Notes under the pieces: model-generated
The model's input: the letters and a program-made list of their open reading frames with translations, nothing else
Databases searched by the model: none
What the model was told of the DNA's origin: nothing
Part shown: in pieces, positions 34,134-42,625 of the stretch
Layout: each line of letters opens with the position of its first letter
Numbering within the stretch: the first letter of the stretch is position 1
Position numbers and translations under genes: made by a program
Assembly (NCBI GenBank): GCA_904394975.1
Contig: CAJFNQ010000023.1
Coordinates: forward strand, 18,135 to 82,134
Source: Metaruminococcus_A gallistercoris
Lineage (GTDB): Bacteria; Bacillota; Clostridia; Oscillospirales; Ruminococcaceae
Direction of reading: 5' to 3'
DNA length: 64,000 bases

Positions 34134-34589
34134 ATGGCAGAAGAACAGACGAAACAGACCCTGCTGGTCGTTTGTACCGGCAATACCTGTCGCAGCCCCA
34201 TGGCTGCTGCAGTTTTGAACGCTTACCTTGAAAAAGAAGGACTTTCCGAAACCTTTTGCGCCGCCAGTGCGGGCGTTGCCGCTTACGATGGGCAGCCTGC
34301 TTCCGAAAACGCTGTGAAAGCGGCGGCGGAGCAGGGACTCGACCTTTCCGGACACAAGGCACGGCGGATCACGCTGGAGGATGTTGCGGACGCGGCACAT
34401 ATTTTTGTCATGTCTGAACTGCATAAGGCGCTGCTTTCCGGGGCGGTGCCGGGGGCGGAGGAAAAAATCACTGTCATGCAGGTGGAAGATCCGTTCGGCG
34501 GTGATCTTGACGTGTATCGCAGTTGTTTCAAACAGATGGCGGCGTTTTTTGAGCGGTATTTTAAGGAGCATCCTTTATGTGCGGAATAA
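34134..34589 (+). CDS. Low-molecular-weight protein tyrosine/arginine phosphatase
   Basis: A 151-residue phosphatase with the P-loop VCTGNTCRSPM (Cx5R) near the N-terminus and the general-acid Asp in EDPFGGD near the C-terminus. In Bacillus this family includes YwlE (arginine phosphatase) and YwlE-like proteins near tsaC homologues; which residue is the target here is not decidable by eye. The ATG at 34134 is better placed after GGGAGG than the in-frame start at 34125. It overlaps rimI by 13 bp, implying co-translation with the tRNA/ribosome modification genes. Confidence 0.88.
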   Translation: MAEEQTKQTLLVVCTGNTCRSPMAAAVLNAYLEKEGLSETFCAASAGVAAYDGQPASENAVKAAAEQGLDLSGHKARRITLEDVADAAHIFVMSELHKALLSGAVPGAEEKITVMQVEDPFGGDLDVYRSCFKQMAAFFERYFKEHPLCAE

Positions 34590-35032
34590 CCCTTCGTGAG
34601 TTGTGCCGGGAGGACTGCAAGACCCTCGCGGCGTTGGAAGCGCAGACGTTCAGCGACCCATGGAGTGAGCAGGCTTTTGAGGAAGAGCTTGGCTGTGAAT
34701 GCAGCATTACTCTGGTCGCTGTGCGCGGCGAGAGGGTAGAAGGGTACTTAAATGCTCACCATGTGCTTGAAAACGTACACATCAACACCTTTTGCGTCCG
34801 TCCGGAAAGCCGACGGACAGGGGTGGGGCGCCTGTTGTTGCAGGAGCTTATCCGCCGTGCAGAACAGCTGGGCGGCGAAGAGATCACATTAGAAGTGCGG
34901 GCGGGCAACCGTGCGGCCTGTGGGCTTTACACATCTTCCGGCTTTCGAACGGTGGGTGTTCGCAAACGGTTTTACCGCATGCCGGAAGAAGATGCGCTGA
35001 TTATGAAAAAGGAGCTTGAAAAAGATGGCTAA
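34577..35032 (+). CDS. rimI: Ribosomal protein S18-alanine N-acetyltransferase
   Basis: A 151-residue GNAT protein. Features include the FSDPWSEQAFEEEL N-terminal segment typical of RimI, the acetyl-CoA loop PESRRTGVGRLLLQELI and EVRAGNRAACGLYTSSGF near the end. RimI acetylates the N-terminal alanine of S18 and in Gram-positives is usually next to tsaB and tsaD. Here tsaD follows directly with an 8-bp overlap, supporting RimI over a generic GNAT; tsaB is absent. Confidence 0.9.
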   Translation: MCGITLRELCREDCKTLAALEAQTFSDPWSEQAFEEELGCECSITLVAVRGERVEGYLNAHHVLENVHINTFCVRPESRRTGVGRLLLQELIRRAEQLGGEEITLEVRAGNRAACGLYTSSGFRTVGVRKRFYRMPEEDALIMKKELEKDG

Positions 35033-36068
35033 GATCCTTGGGATTGAATCCTCCTGCGATGAGACAGCCGCCGCCGTTGTGGAAGACGGCAGACATATCC
35101 TGTCCTCGGTGGTCGCTTCGCAGGTGGAAGAACATAAAAAATACGGCGGCGTTGTGCCGGAGATCGCCTCAAGACGGCATTGTGAGGACATTGTCGGCGT
35201 GGTGAACAGCGCCCTGGAGCAGGCGTCGCTGACCCTTGAGCAGATCGACGCGGTAGCGGTCACCTTCGCGCCGGGGCTCATCGGCGCGCTGCTAGTCGGG
35301 GTGAATTTTGCCAAAGGGCTCGCCATGGCTGCCGGCAAACCGCTGGTGCCGGTGCATCACCTTCGGGGGCACATTGCGGCGAACTATCTCGCCCACCCGG
35401 AACTGGAACCGCCTTTTCTTTGTCTGGTGGCGTCCGGCGGACACAGTCACATCATTGAGGTGAAAGATTATACAAGCTTTCACGTCATCGGCCGCACACG
35501 GGACGATGCCGCCGGTGAGGCGTACGACAAAGCCGCGCGCGTGCTGGGGTTCCCGTATCCCGGCGGGGTGTATATGGACAAAGCGGCGGCGCTCGGTGAC
35601 CCGAACGCGTTTCATCTGCCGCGGCCCCGCGTGGAGGGCTCCCCTTACGATTTCAGCTTTTCCGGTTTGAAGACAGCGGTCATCAACCTGGCCCATAACG
35701 CGGCCCAGAAAGGTCAGACACTTGACCCGAATGATCTCGCCGCCAGCTTTCAGAAAACGGTATGCGATATTCTGGTCCCCCGTCTGATGGCGGCTGCCGA
35801 AGAATTCGGCTATGAGAAAATCGTTCTTGCAGGCGGGGTGTCCGCAAACTCCGGGTTGCGTGCCCGCACGGAAGAGGAATGCGTAAAACGCGGCTTTTCC
35901 TTCTGCGCGCCGCCGCTTTCCCTGTGTGGAGATAACGCGGCTATGATTGCCTCTCAGGGGTATTATGAATGGAAGGCCGGCCATATGGCGGACATGAGCT
36001 TGAACGCGGTCGCGTCTCTTCCGGTGGATTTAGCGGATTTTACCAAAATCACTCAGAAAACCAAATAA
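35025..36068 (+). CDS. tsaD: tRNA N6-adenosine threonylcarbamoyltransferase
   Basis: Transfers threonylcarbamoyl to A37 of ANN-decoding tRNAs, together with TsaB and TsaE. The ASKHA-fold protein starts GIESSCDETAAAVVEDG and carries the metal-binding His pair in VPVHHLRGHIAAN and the SGGHSHI loop. It has 347 residues. The ATG at 35025 follows AAAGGAG; an upstream in-frame start at 35016 lies inside rimI without a better site. It ends the polA-phosphatase-rimI-tsaD unit. Confidence 0.96.
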   Translation: MAKILGIESSCDETAAAVVEDGRHILSSVVASQVEEHKKYGGVVPEIASRRHCEDIVGVVNSALEQASLTLEQIDAVAVTFAPGLIGALLVGVNFAKGLAMAAGKPLVPVHHLRGHIAANYLAHPELEPPFLCLVASGGHSHIIEVKDYTSFHVIGRTRDDAAGEAYDKAARVLGFPYPGGVYMDKAAALGDPNAFHLPRPRVEGSPYDFSFSGLKTAVINLAHNAAQKGQTLDPNDLAASFQKTVCDILVPRLMAAAEEFGYEKIVLAGGVSANSGLRARTEEECVKRGFSFCAPPLSLCGDNAAMIASQGYYEWKAGHMADMSLNAVASLPVDLADFTKITQKTK

Positions 36069-36124
36069 AACCTCGACAGGTTGCAAGGATTATGAAATTT
36101 GTTGAAATTTTAACGACTTCGCCT

Positions 36125-36153
36125 TGCAAATTGACGTAATTTGGGATATACTT
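36125..36153 (+). promoter_or_regulatory. Promoter of the PEP carboxykinase gene
   Basis: TTGCAA-N17-TATACT, about 54 bp upstream of the start codon. No separate terminator for tsaD is visible before it. Confidence 0.7.
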
Positions 36154-36206
36154 ATAGCAGTGAAAATTTTCATTTTTCATTAATTTCTTGGAAAGGGGAC
36201 CCCCAA

Positions 36207-37979
36207 ATGCTGACGAATAATAAAAACGTACTCAAATGGGTCGACGAAATGGTTGCGCTCTGCAAACCGGATAAAGTTGTCTGGATTGACGGCAGCGAGG
36301 AACAGCTCAATGAGCTGCGCGCTGAAGCGACCAAAACCGGTGAAATGATGCCGCTCAACCAGGAAGAGCTTCCGGGTTGTTATCTGCATAGAACTGTTCC
36401 GAACGACGTTGCCCGTGTTGAGGACAGAACCTTTATCTGCACCAGAAAAGAAGAGGACGCAGGCCCGATCAACAACTGGTGTGATCCGAAAGAAATGTAC
36501 GCAAAACTCACCCCGATGTATGACGGCGTTATGAAAGGCCGCACCATGTACGTTATTCCGTACTCCATGGGCCCGATCGGTTCTCCGCTCGCTAAAGTTG
36601 GTGTTGAGCTGACCGACTCCATCTATGTTGTTCTCAACATGGATATCATGACCCGTATGGGCAAGGCTGCTTTTGAAAACCTTGGCGATACTTCTGACGA
36701 CTTTGTACGCGGTCTCCATTCCAAAGCGGATGTCGATCCGGAGAAACGTTACATCGTTCACTTCCCGGAGGATAACACCATCTGGTCCATCAACTCCGGT
36801 TACGGCGGAAACGTTCTGCTCGGTAAAAAATGCTTCGCGCTCCGTATTGCTTCTTATCAGGGCAAGAACGAGGGCTGGATGGCTGAGCATATGCTCATCC
36901 TCGGCATTGAGAATCCGCAGGGCGAGGTAAAATACATCTCCGCTGCATTCCCGTCTGCTTGCGGTAAGACCAACCTGGCAATGCTCATCCCGCCGAAGGT
37001 CTATGCAGACAAAGGCTATAAAGTATGGTGTGTCGGCGACGATATCGCTTGGATGAGACAGGGTGCGGATGGCAGACTGTACGCCATCAACCCGGAGAAC
37101 GGCTTCTTCGGTGTTGCACCGGGTACCAACGCGAAATCCAACCCGAATGCGCTTGAATCCACCAAGAAGAACACCATCTTCACCAACGTTGCTTTGAACC
37201 TTGACACCAACACCGTTTGGTGGGAAGGCCTTGATAAAAATCCGCCGGAGCATGCGCTTGACTGGAAGGGCAATCCGTGGAACGGCAAAGAGTCCACAGA
37301 GAAAGGTGCTCATCCGAACAGCCGCTTTACTGCTCCTGCGAAAAACTGCCCGTGCATCAGCCCGGAATTCGACAACCCGAACGGTGTGCCGATCTCCGCT
37401 ATGATCTTTGGCGGACGCCGCGCGAAAACTGCTCCGCTGGTTTACCAGTCCTTTGACTGGACCCACGGTGTATTCGTTGGCTCTACCATGGCTTCCGAGA
37501 CCACCGCTGCTGCGACCGGTGCGGTCGGCGTTGTTCGTCGTGACCCGATGGCGATGCGTCCGTTCTGCGGTTACCACATGGGTGACTACTTCCAGCACTG
37601 GCTCGATATGGGCAAGAAGCTGGGCGACAAAGCTCCGAAGATCTTCAACGTCAACTGGTTCCGTACCGATGACGAAGGTCACTTCATCTGGCCGGGCTTT
37701 GGTGACAATATGCGTGTCCTGATGTGGATCCTCGACCGTTGCGAAGGCAAAGCGGATGCGGTTGAGACTGCAATCGGTTATGAGCCGAAACCGGAAGACA
37801 TCAACGTGGAAGGCCTTGAAATCGGCACCGACGTTGTTGCTGACCTGCTCAGCGTTGACAAAGACCTCTGGAAAGAAGAAGCAGAAGGCATTCGTGAGTT
37901 CTACAAACAGTTTGGTGACAGACTGCCGAAAGAACTTGCTGATCAGCTGGATGCTCTTGAGGAACGTCTCAACAAATAA
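36207..37979 (+). CDS. pckG: Phosphoenolpyruvate carboxykinase (GTP)
   Basis: Interconverts oxaloacetate and PEP. At 590 residues and with the kinase loop FPSACGKTNLAMLIPP and the metal site around VGDDIAWM, this is the GTP-dependent form, not the shorter ATP type of most Bacilli. In anaerobes it often runs toward oxaloacetate, feeding malate, fumarate and succinate. The ATG at 36207 follows GAAAGGGGA; the in-frame start at 36141 lies within the promoter. Codon usage is strongly biased, as in highly expressed genes. Confidence 0.96.
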   Translation: MLTNNKNVLKWVDEMVALCKPDKVVWIDGSEEQLNELRAEATKTGEMMPLNQEELPGCYLHRTVPNDVARVEDRTFICTRKEEDAGPINNWCDPKEMYAKLTPMYDGVMKGRTMYVIPYSMGPIGSPLAKVGVELTDSIYVVLNMDIMTRMGKAAFENLGDTSDDFVRGLHSKADVDPEKRYIVHFPEDNTIWSINSGYGGNVLLGKKCFALRIASYQGKNEGWMAEHMLILGIENPQGEVKYISAAFPSACGKTNLAMLIPPKVYADKGYKVWCVGDDIAWMRQGADGRLYAINPENGFFGVAPGTNAKSNPNALESTKKNTIFTNVALNLDTNTVWWEGLDKNPPEHALDWKGNPWNGKESTEKGAHPNSRFTAPAKNCPCISPEFDNPNGVPISAMIFGGRRAKTAPLVYQSFDWTHGVFVGSTMASETTAAATGAVGVVRRDPMAMRPFCGYHMGDYFQHWLDMGKKLGDKAPKIFNVNWFRTDDEGHFIWPGFGDNMRVLMWILDRCEGKADAVETAIGYEPKPEDINVEGLEIGTDVVADLLSVDKDLWKEEAEGIREFYKQFGDRLPKELADQLDALEERLNK

Positions 37980-37994
37980 GCAGTAATTGCGTTT

Positions 37995-38032
37995 AATACC
38001 GGTACAGCGTTGCTGTACCGGTATTTGTTTTC
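37995..38032 (+). terminator. Terminator of pckG
   Basis: AATACCGGTACAGC-GTT-GCTGTACCGGTATT followed by TGTTTT. The GGTACAGC/GCTGTACC core recurs in the hairpin at 15034. Confidence 0.92.
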
Positions 38033-38059
38033 TTTGAAAGACGAGGAAGGAGTTCTGCT

Positions 38060-38593
38060 GTGAAAATTGCGATTTTTGGTTACAGCGGCGCAGGCAAATC
38101 CACGCTGGCAAAAATACTCTCCGAACATTATCATTGCCAGACTCTGTTTCTGGATCAGATCCAGTTTATGCCCGGCTGGAAGGAACGGGACAAAACCGAA
38201 GCGCGGCAGATTGTCCAGCGGTTTTTAAATGAAAACCAGAGTTGGGTCATTGAGGGGAATTATCCGTCCTTTTGTCAGGAGGAGCGGCTGGAACAGGCGG
38301 ACCAGATTATTTGTCTTAAATTTAACCGATTTACCTGTTTTCGGCGTGCTTATCGCCGGTTCTGCAGCAACGAAGGTCAGGTGCGTGACAGCATGGCCCC
38401 GGGATGTAAGGAGAAATTTGATTTTGAATTTGCCAAATGGATTCTGCGCGACGGCCGCAACCGCAAATGCAGGCGATATTATCATGCAATCATCCACCAG
38501 TATCCTCAGAAAACAAAGGTGCTCAAAAATCAGAGACAGGTCGATGCTTACCTTTCGGCACTTGGGATTCAGCCCCATCGCTGTAAACCTTAA
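38060..38593 (+). CDS. P-loop nucleotide-kinase-like protein (FlaR/DNA topology modulation family)
   Basis: A 177-residue P-loop protein with Walker A GYSGAGKSTLA at the N-terminus, an LDQIQFMPGW segment and WVIEGNYPSF, which matches proteins annotated as DNA topology modulation protein FlaR or adenylate-kinase-like. These are probably small-molecule kinases, and the historic topology name is not well supported. The GTG start follows AAGGAG. It is a single gene between two terminators. Confidence 0.8.
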   Translation: MKIAIFGYSGAGKSTLAKILSEHYHCQTLFLDQIQFMPGWKERDKTEARQIVQRFLNENQSWVIEGNYPSFCQEERLEQADQIICLKFNRFTCFRRAYRRFCSNEGQVRDSMAPGCKEKFDFEFAKWILRDGRNRKCRRYYHAIIHQYPQKTKVLKNQRQVDAYLSALGIQPHRCKP

Positions 38594-38687
38594 TACGTCA
38601 GCCGTTTTTGTTTTTGGCTTTTGCCCGATTTAATGGGTTGACTTTTGTTTTCTGCCATTATCGTCTCCAGACCGTTTACGAAAGCAA

Positions 38688-38723
38688 CAAAAAAAGAGGT
38701 GCTCTCAATGCACCTCTTTTTTG
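38688..38723. terminator. Bidirectional terminator between the kinase-like gene and the deacetylase gene
   Basis: AAAAAAGAGGTGC and GCACCTCTTTTTT pair around TCTCAAT, with T runs on both strands. Confidence 0.92.
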
Positions 38724-39665
38724 TTATGCGAGAGCTTTGAGTGTATATCCGTTCGCTCTCATATCGTCAATCAGATCGCCTAAAATTTCGGCGTTATCTT
38801 TGGAAACAGCGTGGAGCAGGTAAATCGCTCCTTCGTGTTCAGCCGCGGTGGTTTTTTCAAACGCGGCTTCGGCGCCCATCTGGTTGTCTGGGTCCCAGTC
38901 TTCATACGCGTAGCTCCAGAAAACCGATTTATAGCCCAGCTGCTGGGTAAGCGCCAGTGTCTGTTCAGAAAACTCACCCATCGGCGGGCGGAACAGGGTC
39001 ATTTCATAAGAGAAATTTTCTTTTACATAATCATGCAGCTTTAAAATTTCGTCCGCCGCTTCTTCTACGTCAATCGTGGGCATGGACGGATGGGACCAGC
39101 TGTGGTTTCCCACAACGTGCCCTTCCTGAATCATGCGTTTAACCAGATCCGGGTTGCGGTCGCAGTAGTCATATGTTACGAAAAAAACGGCACTAACTTC
39201 CTTTTCTTTTAAGGTATCCAGAATTTGCGAAGTATAGCCGTTTTCATATCCTTCGTCAAAGGTCAGGTAGATGTTTTTTTCCTGTTCCCCGATAAAATAG
39301 GCGTCGTAATCTCCATAGAGGCCCTGATATTGCAAACAGCCGGTCGGACGGTTTGTTTCATCCACATTTTTCCCTTGTCCCCAGCATTTTTTGGTGTTGT
39401 CCAGACAGGAAAGTGCTTCTACATCGATCTCAGCCGGCTGAGTATTAGCCGGCTGGGAATCGGAATCGGTAGAACTGCTGTGGGATTCGCTGGATTCGCT
39501 GGATTTGTCTGAACTTGGCATCATATCGCTCAAGCCGTCGCTGATCTCGTCAGAGATGGTGTCAGAACTGGATGTGCTGCTGTCAATGTTGCCATCCGGG
39601 TTGTTACAGCCGGTAAAGCAAAGGCAGAGTGCAAAAATGAAGCCAACGATCAAGAACTTTTTCAT
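38724..39665 (-). CDS. Polysaccharide deacetylase lipoprotein (PdaA-like)
   Basis: A secreted NodB-fold deacetylase, probably acting on peptidoglycan sugars. The N-terminus is a lipoprotein signal (LIVGFIFALCLCFTGC), followed by a 50-residue Ser/Asp-rich linker. The catalytic motifs are TFDEGYENG (Asp-Glu variant of TFDDG, typical of PdaA) and GNHSWSH for metal binding, then RPPMGEFS. PdaA makes muramic-delta-lactam in spore cortex, which would suit a spore former, but vegetative wall roles are equally possible. It has 313 residues. Confidence 0.9.
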   Translation of the reverse strand: MKKFLIVGFIFALCLCFTGCNNPDGNIDSSTSSSDTISDEISDGLSDMMPSSDKSSESSESHSSSTDSDSQPANTQPAEIDVEALSCLDNTKKCWGQGKNVDETNRPTGCLQYQGLYGDYDAYFIGEQEKNIYLTFDEGYENGYTSQILDTLKEKEVSAVFFVTYDYCDRNPDLVKRMIQEGHVVGNHSWSHPSMPTIDVEEAADEILKLHDYVKENFSYEMTLFRPPMGEFSEQTLALTQQLGYKSVFWSYAYEDWDPDNQMGAEAAFEKTTAAEHEGAIYLLHAVSKDNAEILGDLIDDMRANGYTLKALA

Positions 39666-39806
39666 AACTTGTGACCTCCAATTTTAGTACGGCATATCTG
39701 CCGCATTTTTATTCTGCACTTTTTTGCGTGGATTATGACATTTTTGTAAATTGGAAGGATTTTTTTCTGTTTCTTTCCCATACTACTGAAAAAAGGGGGA
39801 AAAAAG

Positions 39807-41093
39807 ATGAAGCAGGATTTTAACATGAAAACCATTTGCGGAAGGGAAATTTTGGATTCGCGCGGCAATCCCACCGTTTGCGCGACGGTGGTGCTGGAAA
39901 ACGGCGTCAGCGCTTCTGCCGCAGTGCCGTCCGGCGCTTCCACCGGAATGTTTGAAGCGTGTGAACTGCGCGATGGTGACTCCGGGCGTTATCTGGGAAA
40001 AGGCGTTCTTAAAGCGGTTTCGCATATCAACAATGAGATTGCGCAGGCGCTCACCGGAAAATGTGTGCTCGACCAGCAGGAAAACGATAACATCATGCTG
40101 GCGCTTGACGGAACGGAAAACAAAAAAGCGCTTGGCGCCAATGCGATTCTCGCTGTCTCCCTTGCGATGGCGAAAGCTGGTGCCGCTGCTGTGGGATTGC
40201 CGCTCTACCGGTACATCGGCGGTGTTTCGGCAGACCTGTTGCCGGTGCCGATGATGAATATCTTAAACGGCGGCGCCCACGCGAAAAACAACATTGACAT
40301 TCAGGAATTTATGATCATGCCGGTTGGCGCCTGCTGTTTTTCGGAAGGATTGCGGATGTGTGCTGAAATCTTTCATCAGCTTGGAAAAAACCTTGCGGCC
40401 GCCGGGCTTTCCACTTCGGTGGGCGATGAGGGCGGTTACGCGCCGAACCTGGAGAGCGACGAACAGGCGATCGGGCTTTTGATGGATGCCATCACCGCTG
40501 CGGGATATCAGCCGAATACCGATGTGAAAATCGCGCTGGATGCCGCCGCGAGCGAATGGTATCAGGACGGGCACTACCGTTTCCCGAAAAAAGGCACCCG
40601 GATCACACAGGAGGAATTGATATCCTATTTCGCCGACCTTTGCGCCCGTTATCCGATCGTTTCGCTGGAAGACCCACTTGCGGAAGAAGATTTTACCGGG
40701 TTTGAAGAAATCACCAAACGAATTGGCGGCAGTACCCAGATCGTCGGAGACGACCTATTTGTTACTAATGTCAAACGGCTCCAGAAAGGGATCGATGCCA
40801 AAGCGGGCAACGCGATCCTCATCAAGCCGAACCAAATCGGCTCACTCACCGAAACCATTGCGGCGGTGCGTCTTGCTCAGCAGAACGGGTACCGCGCCGT
40901 CATGTCCCACCGGAGCGGTGAAACTGAGGATACCACCATTGCGGACCTTGCCGTTGCGCTCGGGACCGGGCAGATCAAGACCGGGGCGCCGTCACGCAGC
41001 GAGCGGGTTGCAAAGTACAATCGTTTGCTTGAAATTGAAGCAGAACTGGGCAGCGGCGCGCGTTATCTCGGTGGAGCCGCATTGGGAAAATAG
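39807..41093 (+). CDS. eno: Enolase
   Basis: Converts 2-phosphoglycerate to PEP in glycolysis. At 428 residues it shows the N-terminal ICGREILDSRGNPTV, the flexible-loop GASTG, the metal ligands in SLEDPLAEED and GDDLFVTN, and the catalytic Lys in ILIKPNQIGS. It is followed by a strong terminator. It stands alone and not in a gap-pgk-tpi-pgm-eno cluster; gap is 1.5 kb away in its own unit. Confidence 0.97.
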   Translation: MKQDFNMKTICGREILDSRGNPTVCATVVLENGVSASAAVPSGASTGMFEACELRDGDSGRYLGKGVLKAVSHINNEIAQALTGKCVLDQQENDNIMLALDGTENKKALGANAILAVSLAMAKAGAAAVGLPLYRYIGGVSADLLPVPMMNILNGGAHAKNNIDIQEFMIMPVGACCFSEGLRMCAEIFHQLGKNLAAAGLSTSVGDEGGYAPNLESDEQAIGLLMDAITAAGYQPNTDVKIALDAAASEWYQDGHYRFPKKGTRITQEELISYFADLCARYPIVSLEDPLAEEDFTGFEEITKRIGGSTQIVGDDLFVTNVKRLQKGIDAKAGNAILIKPNQIGSLTETIAAVRLAQQNGYRAVMSHRSGETEDTTIADLAVALGTGQIKTGAPSRSERVAKYNRLLEIEAELGSGARYLGGAALGK

Positions 41094-41118
41094 ATTTAAG
41101 GCATTTAATGATTGCAGT

Positions 41119-41153
41119 AAAAAAGCTCCGTCAGAAAAGACGGAGCTTTTTTT
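41119..41153 (+). terminator. Terminator of eno
   Basis: AAAAAAGCTCCGTC and GACGGAGCTTTTTTT pair around AGAAAA. Confidence 0.95.
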
Positions 41154-41221
41154 CTTTTTCAGTTGGTGTATGAAGGCCGAGGGGTTAAATTGTTGAAATG
41201 GTCGGCGCGTTCAGCCCGGCG

Positions 41222-42379
41222 TCAATAGCACACATAATTCCCGATTTCAGCTAAGAAGATGTTTTCATTCGAAAGGCGCTGTGCGCGATAGGGAGATGCG
41301 GGAGCAGAAAGAGAGAGCTCCTTAGAAGGATCGTCTTCGATCGGACAGCGGATGGAAACGGTCGTTCCGTGATACAGCTCGCTTGTGATCATGCAGATTC
41401 CGTGATGTGCTTCGACGATTTTTTTCGCAACGGTCAGGCCAAGGCCGTTTCCTACGGTCGTATCGGTCAGAGATGGGTCTGAGAAAAACGGGTCAAATAC
41501 TTTTGAAAGTTTTTCCGGAGGGATGCCGGTCCCTTTGTCACTGATGGTAATGATGTAGGAATTTTCTGACTTTTTAAAAGAAAACTGAATGGTGTTTCCC
41601 GGGCTGGTGAAAACACAGCTGTTATGAATGATGTTGAGCAGCGCAATGCTGAGTTTTGAAAGGTCTGCCATTGTGGTGACCATTTGGTCATCAATGTTGT
41701 ATTCAAATTCGATTTCAGAGGAAGATAGCAGACGGGAGACATTCTCCGCAAACAGCCGGCAGAATTTGTTCATGTAAACCCGTTCTTTTTTCAGGCTGTT
41801 TGAGTTGGCTGGGTTTAAAAAGTCGCAGTACGCACCAACGTTTATATTGGTTCGCATGATGCTGTAACAGTTGTAAGCCAGCGCGTTCAGATAAGGCATT
41901 TCTTTATACATATTCTTTTGGTCGAATGTATTGGAAAGCACACTGATGATGTTAAAAATGCCAAACATGGCATTGCGGTAGCTTTGCGAATTGATTGCCT
42001 GAAAGGTGTTTATGCCGAATGAGTCTGTTGATACCGGGTCTGTTTGGGTGCAGTAAATGGTTACGATGGCGTATTTCCCGGTTTCGTCAGAGAGAGGCGC
42101 GGATGTGAGAACCACCTGGTAATTGCAGGCGTACAAAAAAGACGATTGCCCCGGTTCGCCGTTATGGATGCTCTGGCTGATGGCACGCAGGTCGATGTTG
42201 TCAAATACATCGCCCAAATGTAAGGCGGTTTCTTTCTGAAAGCAGGATAAAACGGTTTCACCGGCGGCATTTTTCCAGAGAAGTTCCAGTTCGGCATTGC
42301 AGATGAAAACAGCGGATGAAGTTTGTGAATAGAGTGACTGGATGAGAGAGAATAAATGACTAGTAGAATGTTGCTCCAT
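41222..42379 (-). CDS. Histidine-kinase-like protein with PAS-like sensor and HATPase domain
   Basis: A 385-residue soluble protein with no membrane segment. Residues about 10-115 look like a PAS domain (SAVFICNAELELLWKNAAGE), the middle is helical, and the C-terminal HATPase domain has the N box (LLNIIHNSC), G1 (DKGTGIPPEKL), F (VFDPFF) and G2 (VGNGLGLTVAKKI). The helical region where HisKA normally carries the phospho-acceptor His (LAYNCYSIMRTNINV) contains none. Start choice: GGAGGTG precedes the ATG at 42379. There is no response regulator nearby. It could be a pseudo-kinase, a different phosphotransfer type, or an ATP-binding regulator. Confidence 0.8.
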   Translation of the reverse strand: MEQHSTSHLFSLIQSLYSQTSSAVFICNAELELLWKNAAGETVLSCFQKETALHLGDVFDNIDLRAISQSIHNGEPGQSSFLYACNYQVVLTSAPLSDETGKYAIVTIYCTQTDPVSTDSFGINTFQAINSQSYRNAMFGIFNIISVLSNTFDQKNMYKEMPYLNALAYNCYSIMRTNINVGAYCDFLNPANSNSLKKERVYMNKFCRLFAENVSRLLSSSEIEFEYNIDDQMVTTMADLSKLSIALLNIIHNSCVFTSPGNTIQFSFKKSENSYIITISDKGTGIPPEKLSKVFDPFFSDPSLTDTTVGNGLGLTVAKKIVEAHHGICMITSELYHGTTVSIRCPIEDDPSKELSLSAPASPYRAQRLSNENIFLAEIGNYVCY

Positions 42380-42451
42380 GTTTTTCACCTCCACAAAGCG
42401 TTTTATGGCCCAAAATGCCATTTTTCGACACAAAACGCATATTTAAATATA

Positions 42452-42480
42452 ATTATATCGAATTTCAGAGCGTTTGTAAA
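42452..42480 (-). promoter_or_regulatory. Promoter of the kinase-like gene
   Basis: On the minus strand TTTACA and TATAAT are 17 bp apart. Confidence 0.75.
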
Positions 42481-42566
42481 CCTTAAATTGATTTTCACAA
42501 AGCCTCTCGGTTGAGCAGCTTTGTTTTAAATTTTGAAAAATTTTCATAGAATTGTAGGCTAGACAC

Positions 42567-42595
42567 TTGAAAAGACGAGAAAGATTTGATAAAAT
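42567..42595 (+). promoter_or_regulatory. Promoter of gap
   Basis: TTGAAA-N17-TAAAAT, about 30 bp before the gap start. Confidence 0.7.
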
Positions 42596-42625
42596 AATAT
42601 CAAAACATATTGGAGGTTAATGAAT

